A DNA stretch of 64,000 nucleotides from Semisulcospira habei (Eukaryota; Mollusca; Gastropoda; Semisulcospiridae). Shown here piece after piece: positions 34,021-45,892 of the stretch (the stretch's first letter is position 1; each line of letters opens with the position of its first letter). The translations under genes and the position numbers were made by a program. The DNA lies in NCBI GenBank assembly GCA_036245525.1, contig BTPG01000002.1, forward strand, positions 122,312,451 to 122,376,450, written 5' to 3'. Under the pieces are notes generated by a model. That model had not been told where the DNA came from. It saw only the letters and a program-made list of their open reading frames with translations, and did not search any database.

Positions 34021-34813
34021 GTATTATGAGATTACAGTCACTGGGTTACGCATGCACACACTTTAAGCGGAAGCACGTATCAGCTGTGCAGGCTAACAGG
34101 GCGATTCGCAGCCTCTGGAGTGTTTTTCGAATGTTTTGAGTTTTTGGTAATGGCCAGTAATGTACAGTTTACCAGGCTTCACCCTGTGCTATGGATTTTA
34201 CCTTTGGCGGTTGTGCTAGCGAGGTTGGAATAGTGGGAGCTCATCCGTGACCCAGTGACACGAGGTTGTGTGTGGCCCAGGCTGTGTGCCCACCATTCAC
34301 GGGGCCGCTCGAAGGGTATGCTTTACCTATGGTATAACTATTTTTCTATACCTGTTTCATTACTTATTCCTTGTTAATTCCTCAATTTCCTGTTAACCCC
34401 ACGCTTAGTGCGAGCGGTGTAGACTACATTCCCTGTAATAGCATTTTTCAACTTGGGGTACACATTAGACTTAATAGTGTGTTGTGTGGGTTTTATTCTT
34501 GTATGATATATGCAATCAGTAACTAGTATGGCGACATTCTTTTTTTCTTTCTTTTTTTTTCTTTTTTTTCTCCCCCAGGGGTAGGTGCAAATTCTCGTGT
34601 ACCTCTGCAGCTGCAGGAGCCCATGAGAGTTTAAGCCACTGGTTGCTACATGATTTGGAATATCCGCAGTGACATGTATTTATGAAGAACATATAGTAAG
34701 CAGAAGCTGAACAGCCAGCATATAAACTCTGACACACCATATGAAGTACTACGTGTGTTATGGTCTCAGCGCCATACTGGTAGTGTTTTTGGTTGTTGTT
34801 TTTGTGTGTGTGT

Positions 34814-34846
<33 letters not shown>

Positions 34847-35140
34847 TCACCAAGGATTTTGCTATGAGAACAGGGTGTGTTTTATTTTTTTCCTCCACTG
34901 ATGGGAGCGTCTTGTTCATGCAAATAACACAGTTGTACATGTTTGTTTTGTTTTTGTTATGTGTCTCTGTGTCTGTGCTTTTTTATTTGTTGATATGTTT
35001 ACTTTGTGTGGATATGACTGCTGGGCTAGTGTTGTATACTCTTTTTTCTTTTGTCATTCTGGGAACAAATATGAGCTGTTCATGATACAATTACATATAT
35101 ATATTTTGTACCTACAGTTTGTTGGTGTGTAAAATGGTCA
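34021..35140. other. Unassigned, T-rich stretch between LINE ORFs
   Basis: Contains T-rich runs (34540-34575 and a 26-base poly-T at about 34819-34844). No gene recognised. It may be inter-ORF sequence of the L1/Tx1-like LINE or another relic. Confidence 0.5.
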
Positions 35141-35162
35141 ATACCACAAGTCAATTGAAAAT

Positions 35163-38100
35163 ATGTACTTTAACACGAACGGCTTTGGTCAGCATCAAAA
35201 AAGGAAAGATGTGCTGAATTTCCTCAGACAGAAAAAGGCCAATATTTACTTTCTGCAAGAAACTCATCTCAAGACATCTTGTGAAAGCATGATGAGGGCT
35301 ATGTGGGGGTTTGAATGTTTTTTGAGTGGCAATGACACAAATAGTAAATGTGTTGCCATACTGTTTAATAACAATTTTGCTTATAAACTGCATGAAGTGT
35401 GTAGAAGTGATAACGGAATGTACATAGTATTAGACATTGAAATAGCAGATAAACTGATGACTGTCATAAATGTTTATGGTCCTAGTAATGTGAAATCCAG
35501 ACCAAAAAGGTGACTGCCAGAGGTGTTGTACCCATCTTTTCTAAGCGTGTTTCTTTCTCCGTTGGGTATTCCTAGTAATGTGGACTGCCCCTCCTTTTTT
35601 GACACTGTATTTAAGGAAATAGAAAGACTAGACAACCAGCATAAGGACACTTTTAGGTATAGAAATATTAATCGCCCACGCTCAATGATAAAAGTGCTTG
35701 ATTATATGACTGTATTTGATCTAGTGGATGCATGGAGAGAGCTTCACCCTGTAACCAGGCAGTATACATGTCGTCGGTTTCATTCTACCCAACAGGGGAG
35801 GCTGGATTACTTCTTGATTTCAGAATGTTTAATGTTGGATGTCATGTCTGCAAGGATTGAATCAGGTTATCGCTCCAATCACTCATTGGTGTCCATTGAA
35901 TTTTTTGCAAAACCTCACATTAAAAGAAGACTTACTTACTTACTTACGCCTGTCACCCCTACCCGGGTATAGGCCGTCGACGAGAGACCTCCAGCAACTC
36001 CTGTCCTGTGCTTCTCCTATTAAAAGAAGAACTTGCTGGAAATTCAATAACTCCTTACTTAAAGATAAGTCATATGTTGATGTTGTTAAAAAATCTATTT
36101 TAGCGTTAAAGAGACAGTATAGCATTGTATTGTATAATATGGATAATATTGGTAATGTTAAGAATAATGACTTACAGTTTAGCATTAATGACAGACCTTT
36201 TTTTCAAATGATTCTCTTAGAGGTTCGGGGCCGAACCATCTCCTACGCAAGTCACAAGGAAAAAAAAAAAAGATAATAGGAAAGAGGATGCCTTAAAAAA
36301 GGAAATAAGTGACATGGAACTTAATATTTATGATGATGATATCCCACTCTTGGAAGCGAAAAAAAATGAGCTTGTTGAACTAAGAAGAAAAAAAACCAGA
36401 CGGTGTGATTGTTCGGTCCCGAGCTAAACGGGTGCAGGAGGAGGAGAAGGTTTCAAAATATTTTTACAACTTAGAAAATAGAAATTATGATAGCAAAGTT
36501 ATGAATTTTTTAGAGAAAGATAATGGTGATGTAATACATGATGACCAGTCTATTCTAAAGGAAACCCAAGTTTTTTTATGAACAGTTGTATGCTTCTAGA
36601 GAGGCAGAACGGGTGGACATTGACCTACCTGCTACCTTTGTCAGTCCTCGTCTGAGGAGGAGAGAGAGTGGATTGAAGGGTCTATCTCTTTGGATGAAGC
36701 ACTTAGTGCTCTGAAACGAATGAGTAATAACAAATCTCCTGGTTCGGATGGCTTTACCTCTGAATTTTACAAAAACAATTCTGTGGACATTGGTTGCTTC
36801 CTTGTCAGATCTGTTAACCATGGTTTTCAGTGTGGTCAGATGTCCGGTCACTCAGAGGCAGGGAGTGATCACCTGTATACCAAAGGAAGGTAAACATAAA
36901 AAGTTTCTAAAAAAACTGGAGGCCCATTACTGAACACTAGTTATAAAATCGCATCAGCCTGTATATCCGAGCGGTTGAAAAAGGTACTGCCCTCCATTAT
37001 TCATCAGGACCAAAAAGGCTTATTGAAGGGCCGATACATTGGGGAGAATATTCTTCTCCTATATGATGTACTTTTTTATACACATGTCAATCATATGCTG
37101 GGGCAGCTTCTCCTTGTAGACTTTGAGAAGGCATTTGATTCAGTTGCCTGGTCTTTTATAAACAAATGTCTGGACTTTAAATTTTGGTCCAGACATTAAG
37201 AGTTGGATCAGAACTTTTTACAGTCAGATAAATGCTTGCGTATCAGTCAATGGTAAATATTCTAGATGGTTCCAGGTATACCGGGGCTGTCGGCAAGGTG
37301 ATCCAAGCTCACCATATATCTACCTACTTTGTGCAGAAATTTTGGCTTCTATTCTACGTCAGAACAAAAATATTAAAGGTCTAAGGATTAGGGACATCGA
37401 GCTACTTCTCTCGCAGTTTGCAGATGATACGTCGGTGTTCCTGGATGGTAGCAGAAAATCATTTGAGGAAAGCATTCATACCTTACGTTACTTTGCATCC
37501 TTTTCTGGTTTGAAAATTAATCTAGACAAAACGCAAGTGATTTGGCTTGGATCCATGAAAAATTCTCCCACACGCTACATGCCAGATTCCAACATTATCT
37601 GGGATCCTGGGATCTTTAAGGTACTTGGCATTAAATTTTCTACAGATGTGAATAGTATCACCAACATCAATTATGAAGGAAAGCTGGAAGAAATTCGATG
37701 GGTCCTACTTATATGGTCTAAGCGACAGCTTACTCCTTTAGGTAAGATTACAGTTATTAAAACACTTGCTGTGTCAAAGATTGTTCATCTTTTCACAAAC
37801 TTACCAGACCCACCTACACTTTTTCTCAAGAAACTTAATAAAATTATTCTCTTTCCTGGTAAACGTGGTAAAATCAGTAAGTCTGTTGTATGTTCAGCAT
37901 ATGAGACAGGTGGTTTACGTATGCTGAACATCTTTTCTGACGGCTCTGAAAGTCAGCTGGTTGAAACGGCTATTTGGGTGTGACTCTCAACTGCAGAGGT
38001 TAGTGTTGACTTGCTATCCTATTTTTAGAGATATACAGATATTTGGTGGGGAATTTGCAAATGTGTTGATGCATCAAAGCAAAAACAGATTTTGGGCTGA

Positions 38101-38402
38101 TGTTGCCAAACACTTTAAGACATTGTATAATAGATGTGCACCAACATATTTTAATGAGTTGCTGTCCGAGTCTATACACTATAATAAGAATATAATAAGA
38201 GATAGAAGAACTGTACATTTACACGAATGGAAAGAAAATGGGATTGTGGCAACTGGTGATCTTTTAAGACCAAAATGGCAAACTTCTCTCATTTGTGCAT
38301 TTTAAGCTGGTGTACCCTGAGGTCTCAACTAATTTTCTCTTGTATACTGGTGTAACCAATGCCATTAGGGTTTATATTGACTCAACAGCACTTGAACCGG
38401 CT
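35163..38402 (+). pseudogene. L1/Tx1-like ORF2 (endonuclease-RT), multiply broken
   Basis: Endonuclease start MYFNTNGFGQHQKRKDVLNF with LQETHLK and VINVYGP, then a frame break at 35513. RT pieces are SNNKSPGSDGFTSEFYK, HQDQKGLLKGRYIGENILL, VDFEKAFDSVAWSFIN, YRGCRQGDPSSPYIYLLCAE and catalytic FADDTSVFLDG, then LGKITVIKTLAVSKIVHLF. After 37983 shifted frames continue to KLVYPEVSTNFLLYTGVTNA near 38370. The sequence then enters the inverted arm of the foldback element at 38403. The FADD motif and the GCRQGDP block place it in the L1/Tx1 group. Confidence 0.82.
35931..36018 (-). mobile_element. RTE 3' tail fragment, 88 bp, with TSD
   Basis: The minus strand carries the last codons of the RTE frame (GEAQDRSCWRSLVDGLYPGR) and TAAG repeats. 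It is flanked by ATTAAAAGAAGA at 35919-35930 and 36019-36030. An extreme 5' truncation of the copy A/B family. Confidence 0.93.
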
Positions 38403-39994
38403 GTTCTGCTGCAAGTGTGGCTGTTGTAAATTACCTCCCCTAATGCACAGAATATTCAGATAAGCTCCTGCCTTGAGCACAAAACTGGGTACACTTAGCC
38501 CTGACACACTACAGCAGGAGATGGACCCACTATGATAATTCTAGGGTAGTGCCAGATTTTTAGCTTGGCACATAATGGCACCAAGCTAATCTGGCACTAA
38601 TCATTTTTAGTGGCTGACAGTCAAATGGGAGGCCTTTTTTCAAATGAGAGGCCTTGTTAACCTATTAAATTATTCGAGACATGCCGCTATGGATACGCAG
38701 CGGGAAGAGACCTTGTTAACCGATTTAATTATTTGAGACATACCACCTACAGATACGCAGCGGGGAGAGGCCTTGTTAACCTATTAAATCATTTGAGACA
38801 TGCCACCTATGGATACGCAGCGGGGAGAGGCCTTGTTAACCTATTAAATCATTTGAGACATGCCGCCTACAGATACGCAGCGGGGAGAGGCCTTGTTAAC
38901 CTATTAAATCATTCGAGACATGCCGCCTACGGATATGCAGCGGGGAGAGGCCTTGTTAACCTATTAAATCAATCGAGACATGCCGCCTATGGATACGCAG
39001 CGGGGAGAGGCCTTGTTAACCTATTAAATCATTCGAGACATGCCGCCTATGGATACGCAGCGGGGAGAGGCCTTGTTAACCTATTAAATCATTCGAGACA
39101 TGCCGCCTACGGATATGCAGCGGGGAGAGGCCTTGTTAACCTATTGAATCATTCGAGACATGCCGCCTATGGATACGCAGCAGGGAGAAGCCTTGTTAAC
39201 CTATTGAATCATTCGAGACATGCCGCCTACGGATATGCAGCGGGGAGAGGCCTTGTTAACCTATTAAATCATTCGAGACATGCCGCCTACGGATATGCAG
39301 CGGGGAGAGGCCTTGTTAACCTATTAAATCATTCGAGACATGCCGCCTATGGATACGCAGCGGGGAGAGGCCTTGTTAACCTATTAAATCATTTGAGACA
39401 TGCCGCCTACGGATATGCAGCGGGGAGAGGCCTTGTTAACCTATTAAATCATTCGAGACATGCCGCCTACGGATATGCAGCGGGGAGAGGCCTTGTTAAC
39501 CTATTAAATCATTCGAGACATGCCGCCTATGGATACGCAGCGGGGAGAGGCCTTGTTAACCTATTAAATCATTCGAGACATGCCGCCTATGTATACGCAG
39601 CGGGGAGAGGCCTTGTTAACCTATTAAATCATTTGAGACATGCCGCCTATAAATACGCAGTGGTTTGATGTGTATCCGTAGGTGGTACATCTCGAATTAA
39701 CCTCAAAGTTGTAAATGTGTCGCCTAACGACTACATGTAGTGATGTACATGGTATATACCTATTGCAGAAACTGGATGGACCATGGTAATTCAAGGGTAG
39801 TTCCAGATTAGCTTGGTGCCATTAGGTGCCAAGCTAAAAATCTGGCACTACCCTAGAATTATCATAGTGGGTCCATCTCCTGCTTTAGTGTGTCAGGGCT
39901 AAGTGTACCCAGTTGTGTGCTCAAGGCAGGAGCTTATCTGAATATTCTTTGCATTAGGGGAGGTAATTTACAACAGCCGCACTTGCAGCAGAAC
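38403..39994. mobile_element. Foldback element with about 190-bp inverted arms and 60-bp minisatellite
   Basis: Left arm from GTTCTGCTGCAAGTG at 38403 to about 38592. The right arm ends CACTTGCAGCAGAAC at 39994 and is its reverse complement at roughly 97 percent by eye. Each arm includes one copy of the intronic hairpin family. Between the arms lies the 60-bp minisatellite (38641-39664), followed by an inverted remnant of its unit at about 39670-39703. No transposase is present. I see no convincing target-site duplication. Confidence 0.78.
38641..39664. repeat. 60-bp minisatellite, about 17 units
   Basis: Exact 60-bp period with core AGGCCTTGTTAACCTATTAA. Two unit types alternate, TATGGATAC and TACGGATAT, with a B-B-A order repeated between about 39181 and 39540. 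The first units are more diverged, and one lacks a base. The plus strand is open as 20-residue repeats (RHAAYGYAAGRGLVNLLNHS) but has no in-frame ATG. The open frame follows from a period divisible by 3. Confidence 0.95.
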
Positions 39995-40228
39995 TTCTCT
40001 GTGTTTGAAGCTGAATGTTCAAGAGATAAAAATATGTGCACATTCTATACACCCTTCTTCCTACTCCTCGCTTGAGGATATTATCTATATAAATGGACAT
40101 GGATTGGACTGGAGTGGACATTCAATGAGGATTGACAGATCAGTGACAGATTAACTTGTACATCAGGAGAGACAGTTTCTCCACCTATCATTTAACTCGT
40201 TCAGCCCTGACACACTGCAGTAAGATAA
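39995..40228. other. Intron sequence, nothing recognised
   Basis: Short stretch between the foldback element and the next hairpin copy. No gene or repeat recognised. Confidence 0.45.
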
Positions 40229-40314
40229 GGATCAACCACGATGGTTCAAGGAAGGTGCCAGAATATCTTGTCGCCGAGGATATCTGACACCACCCTTGAG
40301 CTGTCATGATCAGT
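40229..40314. repeat. Intronic hairpin family, diverged copy
   Basis: Arms GATGGTTCAAGGAAGGTGCC and CACCACCCTTGAGCTGTCAT pair with mismatches. The leader CAGCCCTGACACACTGCAG matches that of other copies. Confidence 0.65.
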
Positions 40315-40575
40315 AATTAAGGCTTGGTAGAGAAACAAATCCAGAATTTAAAATAAGCAAAATGTACCAATCTTAGCGCTTAATAATGTCTCCTTACCTG
40401 TGACAGCACTATATAAGGCCCTAACATAGCCCTAGTCAGATTAATTGTGTGATTTTGTTTTATAAACAGTGCACAGGAAAGGATGGAAAAGTTGGCAGCC
40501 AGGTTTGCAGGATAATCATCCAGTACATGTGTACATGGAACGCAAAAAGTAAATGATTTTCACATGGGTTTTCAG

Positions 40576-40797
40576 GTTCCTGTTGGCACGCTGATCAGGA
40601 CGGAATCCGGTGAGATGCTGGGCAGTCTGGAGAAGGTGGGTGAGATATGTGTGGTGGCACGTGGAGGGGCAGGTGGCAAGGGAAACCACTTCTTTCTCAG
40701 CAATGAGAATCGTGCCCCTGCCAAGGCTGAGCTGGGGGCCAAAGGTCAAGAACTCCGACTTATGGTGGAGCTTCGTACTATGGCCCATGTTGGTTTG
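40576..40797 (+). CDS. MTG2: Obg-family GTPase (MTG2-like), internal exon c
   Basis: Acceptor GGGTTTTCAG before 40576 and donor GTATGT at 40798; 74 full codons, phase 0 at both ends. Encodes the end of the Obg fold and the linker to the G domain: VPVGTLIRTESGEMLGSL, VARGGAGGKGNHFF, NENRAPAKAELG and QELRLMVELRTMAHVGL. The GGAGGKGN and ELRTMAHVG blocks are conserved in Obg proteins just before the P-loop. The next exon starts IGFPNAGKS, so the join reads through the expected order. Confidence 0.95.
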
Positions 40798-41030
40798 GTA
40801 TGTATTGTCTGTGTACTGTAGCCTATGCTTAACTCTTTCATCCCTGAGTAAATAATAACTCTATATACCCTTTCAGCCCTGATTTTATTTGAGAAATTTC
40901 TGTTGAAAATGGGTGTGCACTGTAAAATATTTGTAAATAATACTTTAAAACAGATATCCCTATAAAGGTATATATCAGATTTGTTATTGGATGGATGACT
41001 ATTTTATGCATTTGACCACACTGTGTCACA
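40798..41030. other. Start of intron 3, nothing recognised
   Basis: AT-rich. Two TTTCATCCCTGAG and TTTCAGCCCTGAT phrases resemble the leader seen next to hairpin copies, without a hairpin. Confidence 0.4.
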
Positions 41031-41041
41031 TGTGTCATAAT

Positions 41042-41601
41042 CATCATCATCATCAGTCCCTTGCCCGAACTGGGCGTTGGGGGGACTGAAAGGCAGCAGC
41101 AACAGACAGTGCTCTCAACTGAGTTCTATTTTGGGCGGTGGCAAGCAAGTCTGGCATCTCGAGTTCGGTCCATTCTTTTATGTTTGCGACCCAACTCTTT
41201 CTCTGACGACCTCGCCGATGACTTCCTTCGAGAGTGTCTTGGAGGATAGTCTTGGACAAGGTGTTGTGTCGGGTCACGTGGCCAAACCAAGCAAGCTTGC
41301 GCCGTTTCACGGTTGCCAGAAGGGGTTCATGTGGGCCCACCAGGAAAGTGACGATGCTCCGTACATATTCGTTGGTCTTGTGCTCGCGGTACGAGATGCG
41401 GAGCAACTTCCTCAGGCACTTGTTCTCAAAGGCCTGGATTTTCTTTTCTGAGTCTGCAAGCAGTGTCCAAGTCTCACAGCCGTAGAGTAGAATAGACACT
41501 ACGAGGGACTTGTAAAGCCTGTACTTGATGGTGAAGCTGATGGAGTTACTTCGCCATATCCTGTCCAGCCTGGCCATTGCGGATGTTGCTATTGTGGATG
41601 T
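41042..41601 (-). mobile_element. RTE-like LINE of a second family, 3' fragment
   Basis: The minus strand encodes an RT C-terminus: ATSAMARLDRIWRSNSIS, LLYGCETWTLLADSEKK, RKLAWFGHVTRHNTLSK and GRQRKSWVANIKEWTELEM. A GAT-repeat tail lies at the 41042 side. The 11-base TGTGTCATAAT at 41031-41041 and 41602-41612 is the duplication. Sequence beyond 41612 that stays open on the minus strand is host sequence. The family differs clearly from copies A and B. Confidence 0.9.
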
Positions 41602-41612
41602 TGTGTCATAAT

Positions 41613-42716
41613 GCCTGGTGACAAAAATAGTGACAGGTGACAAACTTGAAAAAAAAAGTCTTTCGTGCATGACAGGTCGCTGGTACTTAACATGCATCAC
41701 TAAATAGGGCGTCTGTTACTGTGTTACATAAGTGTCCATGCATTTCCAGCATGCCAACACAACATATTAAGATGTCACCAGATGTCAATGTTTACACCTG
41801 CCACTGATAAGTTATATCCACTGTCTAGACAACATATAATAAGCAGCATCGAATGATGATCAGTGTTTCTGTGTTGTGTCTCGTACACGATCGGATGGAA
41901 GTACCAGTGTTGTAAAGACTATACACGTATTACACATGTGACCAATCTGTGTTGTTGGTGTCCACAGAGTCACCTTCAGGTGCACCAAGGTGTGGCAAAA
42001 AAAAACCCGGAATATCAATTAGAACCTCCGAATTCAGCATCAGAATCAAGCTGTAACAGTAAGTCATTGCCGTTGTCAGTGCTTCAAACGGCGATCGCTC
42101 CAGCTGACACTGCCAACACGTGGTTATGCTGCCACGTGGTAGGTAGGCACACATGTCCCAATACATCAAAGCTATCTGCTTTTGAAACCATATCTCCAAA
42201 CACAAAATTGTATCACTCCGAATATCTACACATCCACTCGCCATTCTGACCATAATTCCCACGCTAGCGCCGCAAAACTGACCGCATACCACAGACGAAC
42301 GTACGTGCGCACTGTCAGAGCCCTGTAGTGTAAACAGGATGTGTCGGTGTAAAGGGCGAGGTCACCACACGTGCAGCGAGGCTCGCGCATCACCAGGCGC
42401 GTGATACGAAACACCTGACACCGCTGTAGCGGTTTGCCGATTCAAAGGGTTAAACACACAAATGCCGCTAGTACTGGTGTCTTCATGCACAAGGGTAGAT
42501 TGGCTTAGTTGACATTTTAACCCCTTCACTGCAGGCTAACAACAAACAACAGCCTAATGCATGAGGAATAGGTTCTGGTGAGCTCAGGGTGGGGTGTGAG
42601 GTTGTGGGGGAGTTGACAAATTAATGTGTGAAAAATGCATACGTTTTGAGAAAACATGAATTTCACTGGTACAAAAGCTAACCCTTTAGTTATGTTAAGA
42701 CTCTTAAACACTGGCT
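41613..42716. other. Intron 3 sequence, nothing recognised
   Basis: No conserved gene, RNA or transposon recognised. A GC-richer segment with ACGTGCGC-type words lies at about 42260-42420. Confidence 0.45.
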
Positions 42717-42916
42717 TTTGTTTTCTCAAAACACATTACCAATGGTATTACTGATAGGAATGTTACCTAGCTAGCCTAATTTTAGCCAAAATTTGGTTGT
42801 GTCCGTATAAGGGAGTGTTGACAGGAGAGGGGCGCCATAGACCAGGCCATACCCGAGTAGCCTCCCTTAGTCCCATCCGGTATGAGAATACCCGGCATAC
42901 CTCAGTTTAGTTCTTA
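42717..42916. repeat. DIRS copy D left inverted terminal repeat
   Basis: From TTTGTTTTCTCAAAACAC through GATGGTATTACTGATAGG, the AAAATTTGGTTGTGTCCG run and CCCGGCATACC to TTTAGTTCTTA. Reverse complement of 48456-48678 apart from the outer end-specific bases. Confidence 0.92.
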
Positions 42917-43310
42917 GCTAGCCTGTAGACGGTTGTGTCTGTACGTCGCTCTTCGATTCCTACGGTGTGGTTGTGACCGGTCGTCTTGCGACTTTACCTT
43001 ACTGTTCTGGTTCACTCGGTTGTGCTGGATGGTAGCTTACTCGACTGTTTGTGCCTGGGACTGTTTTGAACTTCGCTTGGTGCTCACGAGGGTTGTGACC
43101 GGTCGTCTCGTGACTTTGACTCTCTGTTGTGGACTTAGCGTGCCTGGGACTTGGTGCTCACTCAGATTTGGCGGGCTTGTGCCTAGCGCTGTGTGGACCA
43201 CAACGTGCTTGCCTGGCGTGCCTGTGACGACTTGGACCCGGGTGGTGACTGCGAGTCCGGTGGGCCTCAGGAAGTCACTTCACAGGCGTGGGTTTGCTTC
43301 TTGCTCCCTC

Positions 43311-45620
43311 ATGGCCAGGTAATATCTCGGTGAATGCCCTCGACCGGCGCTCAGGGGAAGGGAAGAGCGCCAAGCGTCGACATGCGCTGTGCACTCGTTT
43401 GATCTCGTTTTCACCCTCGCGCACAGAATTATTGGTGCGCGGCCACACTCGCTCGTTCTTCATTATGGCCTCTATGTTGCAGTTACCAGGTTCGTACCTG
43501 CACGCAATGTGGCGAATTTCAGTGGCCCTGTGACAAGCAGGGATGTGAGTTGGCGCATACCTGCACTGTTTGCGCCCCCTGCCTGGAAGATTGATGGTCC
43601 CAGCTGTGGGGATTCTACCGCCATGAACGCCCGACACCTATCAGGGAGCGACCGCCAGTTCCTGCCCAGAGTACCACGGTTGGACCCAATACAGTTCCCT
43701 GGACCGTGACAACACGGGCTGATAGGACTAACAAGGCGCAAAATTCCGCGGAGGGGCCTAGTAAGTTACCCCTTACCGTGACGAACAGGACAGCTACCAA
43801 TGCGCACAATTCTGCGGAGGGGGCGTCGAACTTACCCCTTACCGTGATGAAAAAGACTAATCCTACTACTGCCAGGCAGACGTCGGCACCCGAACATACG
43901 ACGCTCCTAGCCCCGGGCCAGACGGCGGAACGCAGACCTGACAGACAGATGGTGTCATGCTCGGGGGCTTTGGACGGAGAGGCACGAGGCACACTCGCTC
44001 CGGGATCCGGCCCCTAGAGACGACCGCTCCACTTCCCGCTCGCAGCTCAGTGAGGAGCGACCACAGCCAGAGAAGCTTCCTAGGCAACTACGCACCGGCT
44101 CCCGACACAGGTTGGATAGACCCGGATCGGCTGCTTACGGAGTTCACGATCGCCACAGGCCTACTGCACGCTCCACATCTCGTTCCCAGGTTAGTGAATT
44201 GGTTTCCTTTTCTAGCACACGGATCATGGTGAGCAGACCACGCTCCAGTCACAGTCGTGAGAGGCGAGAGATGACCCCGCGACGGGACCCCGACTGCCGC
44301 CATCGACCATGCTCGGTCAGTTCGCCTGACTCCAGAAGTACTCCCGCGCCACACAGAGATAAGAGTCGCGACAGGAGCCGGCGACAACGTACCAGCACAG
44401 TGGGGCCTCGACGCGATGGTAGGACCGGCTCGACTACGCTTCGCCGTTCCAGTTCGCAGGATTGGCCGCCGAGACTGCGCTCTTCCTCCCAGACTTTGCG
44501 TTACTACCGGCACCCCAGGGCTTCTTCACGGGCGACGACAGACTTGGTACGATCCACCCGCGTGTCCCGTTCTTCGCGCCGCAGCCGCTACCCTCGGGAT
44601 CGCCGTCCTGCCCCTCACTCTTCGGTATCCTCGCTTAGATCCCCACGTCGCCACAGCGGAAGACGACCACCATCCAGAGATGCTTCTCCTACGCGTCGGG
44701 CCGCTGCAGCACCTGCGTCCACTGGTCACTCGAGGAGTTGGTCAACTTTTTCTCCCCGTGCGCGCGATGGATGACTCCATCAGCATCAGCTTGGCGCCAG
44801 AGGACTCCGTTTCGGCGTTACTCGACCTTGACGGCGCTTCCCCTCCTCGACGCTCGCAGTCTCCAGATGACATGGACGCTCTGCCAGCTTCGCTGAGCCA
44901 TAGGTTGGAGACCCTTTGGGCCTTGGACGAAGCAGCTCGCCTCATCGCGGCGTGTCTTCCCTCGGAGGACTGCCCTCCCTCTCCCCCGCCCACGAAGAGA
45001 GCGTCGGCCTTTGTGGACTCCAACCGCCACGCCAAGCGCTTCAAGTCTCTTCCACAACCTCCCGGGTTCCGGGACATACGTGACGCCTTCTCCTCTCACC
45101 TGCTTCAGGGCGCCTTGAGAGACTCCGGCTTCTTCACTGACACCAGGTGGCCGCCGGACCTTCTATGGCCTTCCGTCAGAAGTGGTACGCGGGACATTCG
45201 CAAGCCTTCGCATGCCCACTCCCGGTGGTGGATTCCCCGGCGTTGTCCTGTGCTGGTGCTCTCCAACGACGTGATTCCGCCCCGGGTCTTACTCCGACTG
45301 CTGCACTCATCCGCTTTTCCCTGGCCTCTGCGGGGTTCTTGGACCTGGTGACACAGGCCATCTTCCGTTGCGTTGAGGAGGCTTGGAATCCTACCATTTC
45401 CCCGCTCTTGCCTGACATCATCGCCTTGGCTGTTCCGGCAACCGAGCCGCCTACCACACCGCTGTCAACACCATGGCTGCGGCGTCTGTGATCTAATGCG
45501 CCGAGATGCTGTTCTGCAAGCTTGTCCGCTGCCGACAGAGGTGAAGAATCAGCTACGCCGGGCTCCTCTTGGTGGAGAACTCCTTTCAGCACCACCTGGC
45601 AGACCGTCAAGGAGGCTATA
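43311..45620 (+). pseudogene. DIRS copy D ORF1 (gag-like), with intron, broken
   Basis: First exon ATGGCCAG (43311-43318), GT at 43319, acceptor TATGTTGCAG ending at 43482, the same phase-2 split as in copies C and E. The second exon reads a cysteine cluster (TCTQCGEFQWP, HTCTVCAPC) and then a TGA where copy E has tryptophan. Arg-Ser-rich text follows (RSRDKSRDRSRR-like, about 44240-44770). Later blocks are LAPEDSVSALLDLDG, LDEAARLIAACLPSEDCP, KRFKSLPQPPGFRD and YAGHSQAFACPLP in shifted frames. Inactive. Confidence 0.85.
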
Positions 45621-45892
45621 AGGATTTGGGGCCCACCCGCGTCGTTCCGCCCCGCTTTCAGCCAACCCGCAGGGCCGTGGGTTGAGCCCTGCGTACCGCC
45701 AGACCCTCCGCTCCCGACCCCCATCGCCTCGGACACCCCCGCCCCTGCTTGGCCTAGACCTGCCCGATGTACTCTCGGGCGAGGTAGGCCCCGCTGGCTG
45801 CCTTCCTCCTCCGCCTCTGCCGACCGCTCCCGGGTCTCCTCTCGGCGGGAGGCTCGCACGACACAGCGACGCATGGAGATCGCTGTTTCCCG

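Larger units (their letters stand above)
31710..38402 (+). mobile_element. L1/Tx1-like LINE, degraded, with smaller insertions
   Basis: An ORF1 with coiled coil (32416-33478) and an ORF2 with endonuclease and RT (35163-38402) lie in order on the plus strand. A possible ORF1 start is MSQQSERGRSDSKKRKQ at 31710. A fragment with L2-like 3' end character and a doubled TCAAGATGACTTTATTG lies at about 31860-32395. A minus-strand CR1-type fragment (33520-34020) and an 88-bp RTE tail (35931-36018) are later arrivals. Many stops and frameshifts make it non-functional. It is cut at 38403 by the foldback element and I did not find its 3' end beyond. Confidence 0.72.

Noticed and set aside
38733..39668. 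311-residue protein of 20-residue repeats
   Set aside because: No in-frame ATG, the frame is lost at the first unit, and openness follows from a 60-bp period; no splice or promoter evidence.
40468..40501. Small extra MTG2 exon (CTGKDGKVGSQ) before 40576
   Set aside because: Looks Obg-like, but exon b joins exon c in phase and already supplies the CHGRNAEHTHIE to VPVGT sequence; including it would insert residues absent from the family.
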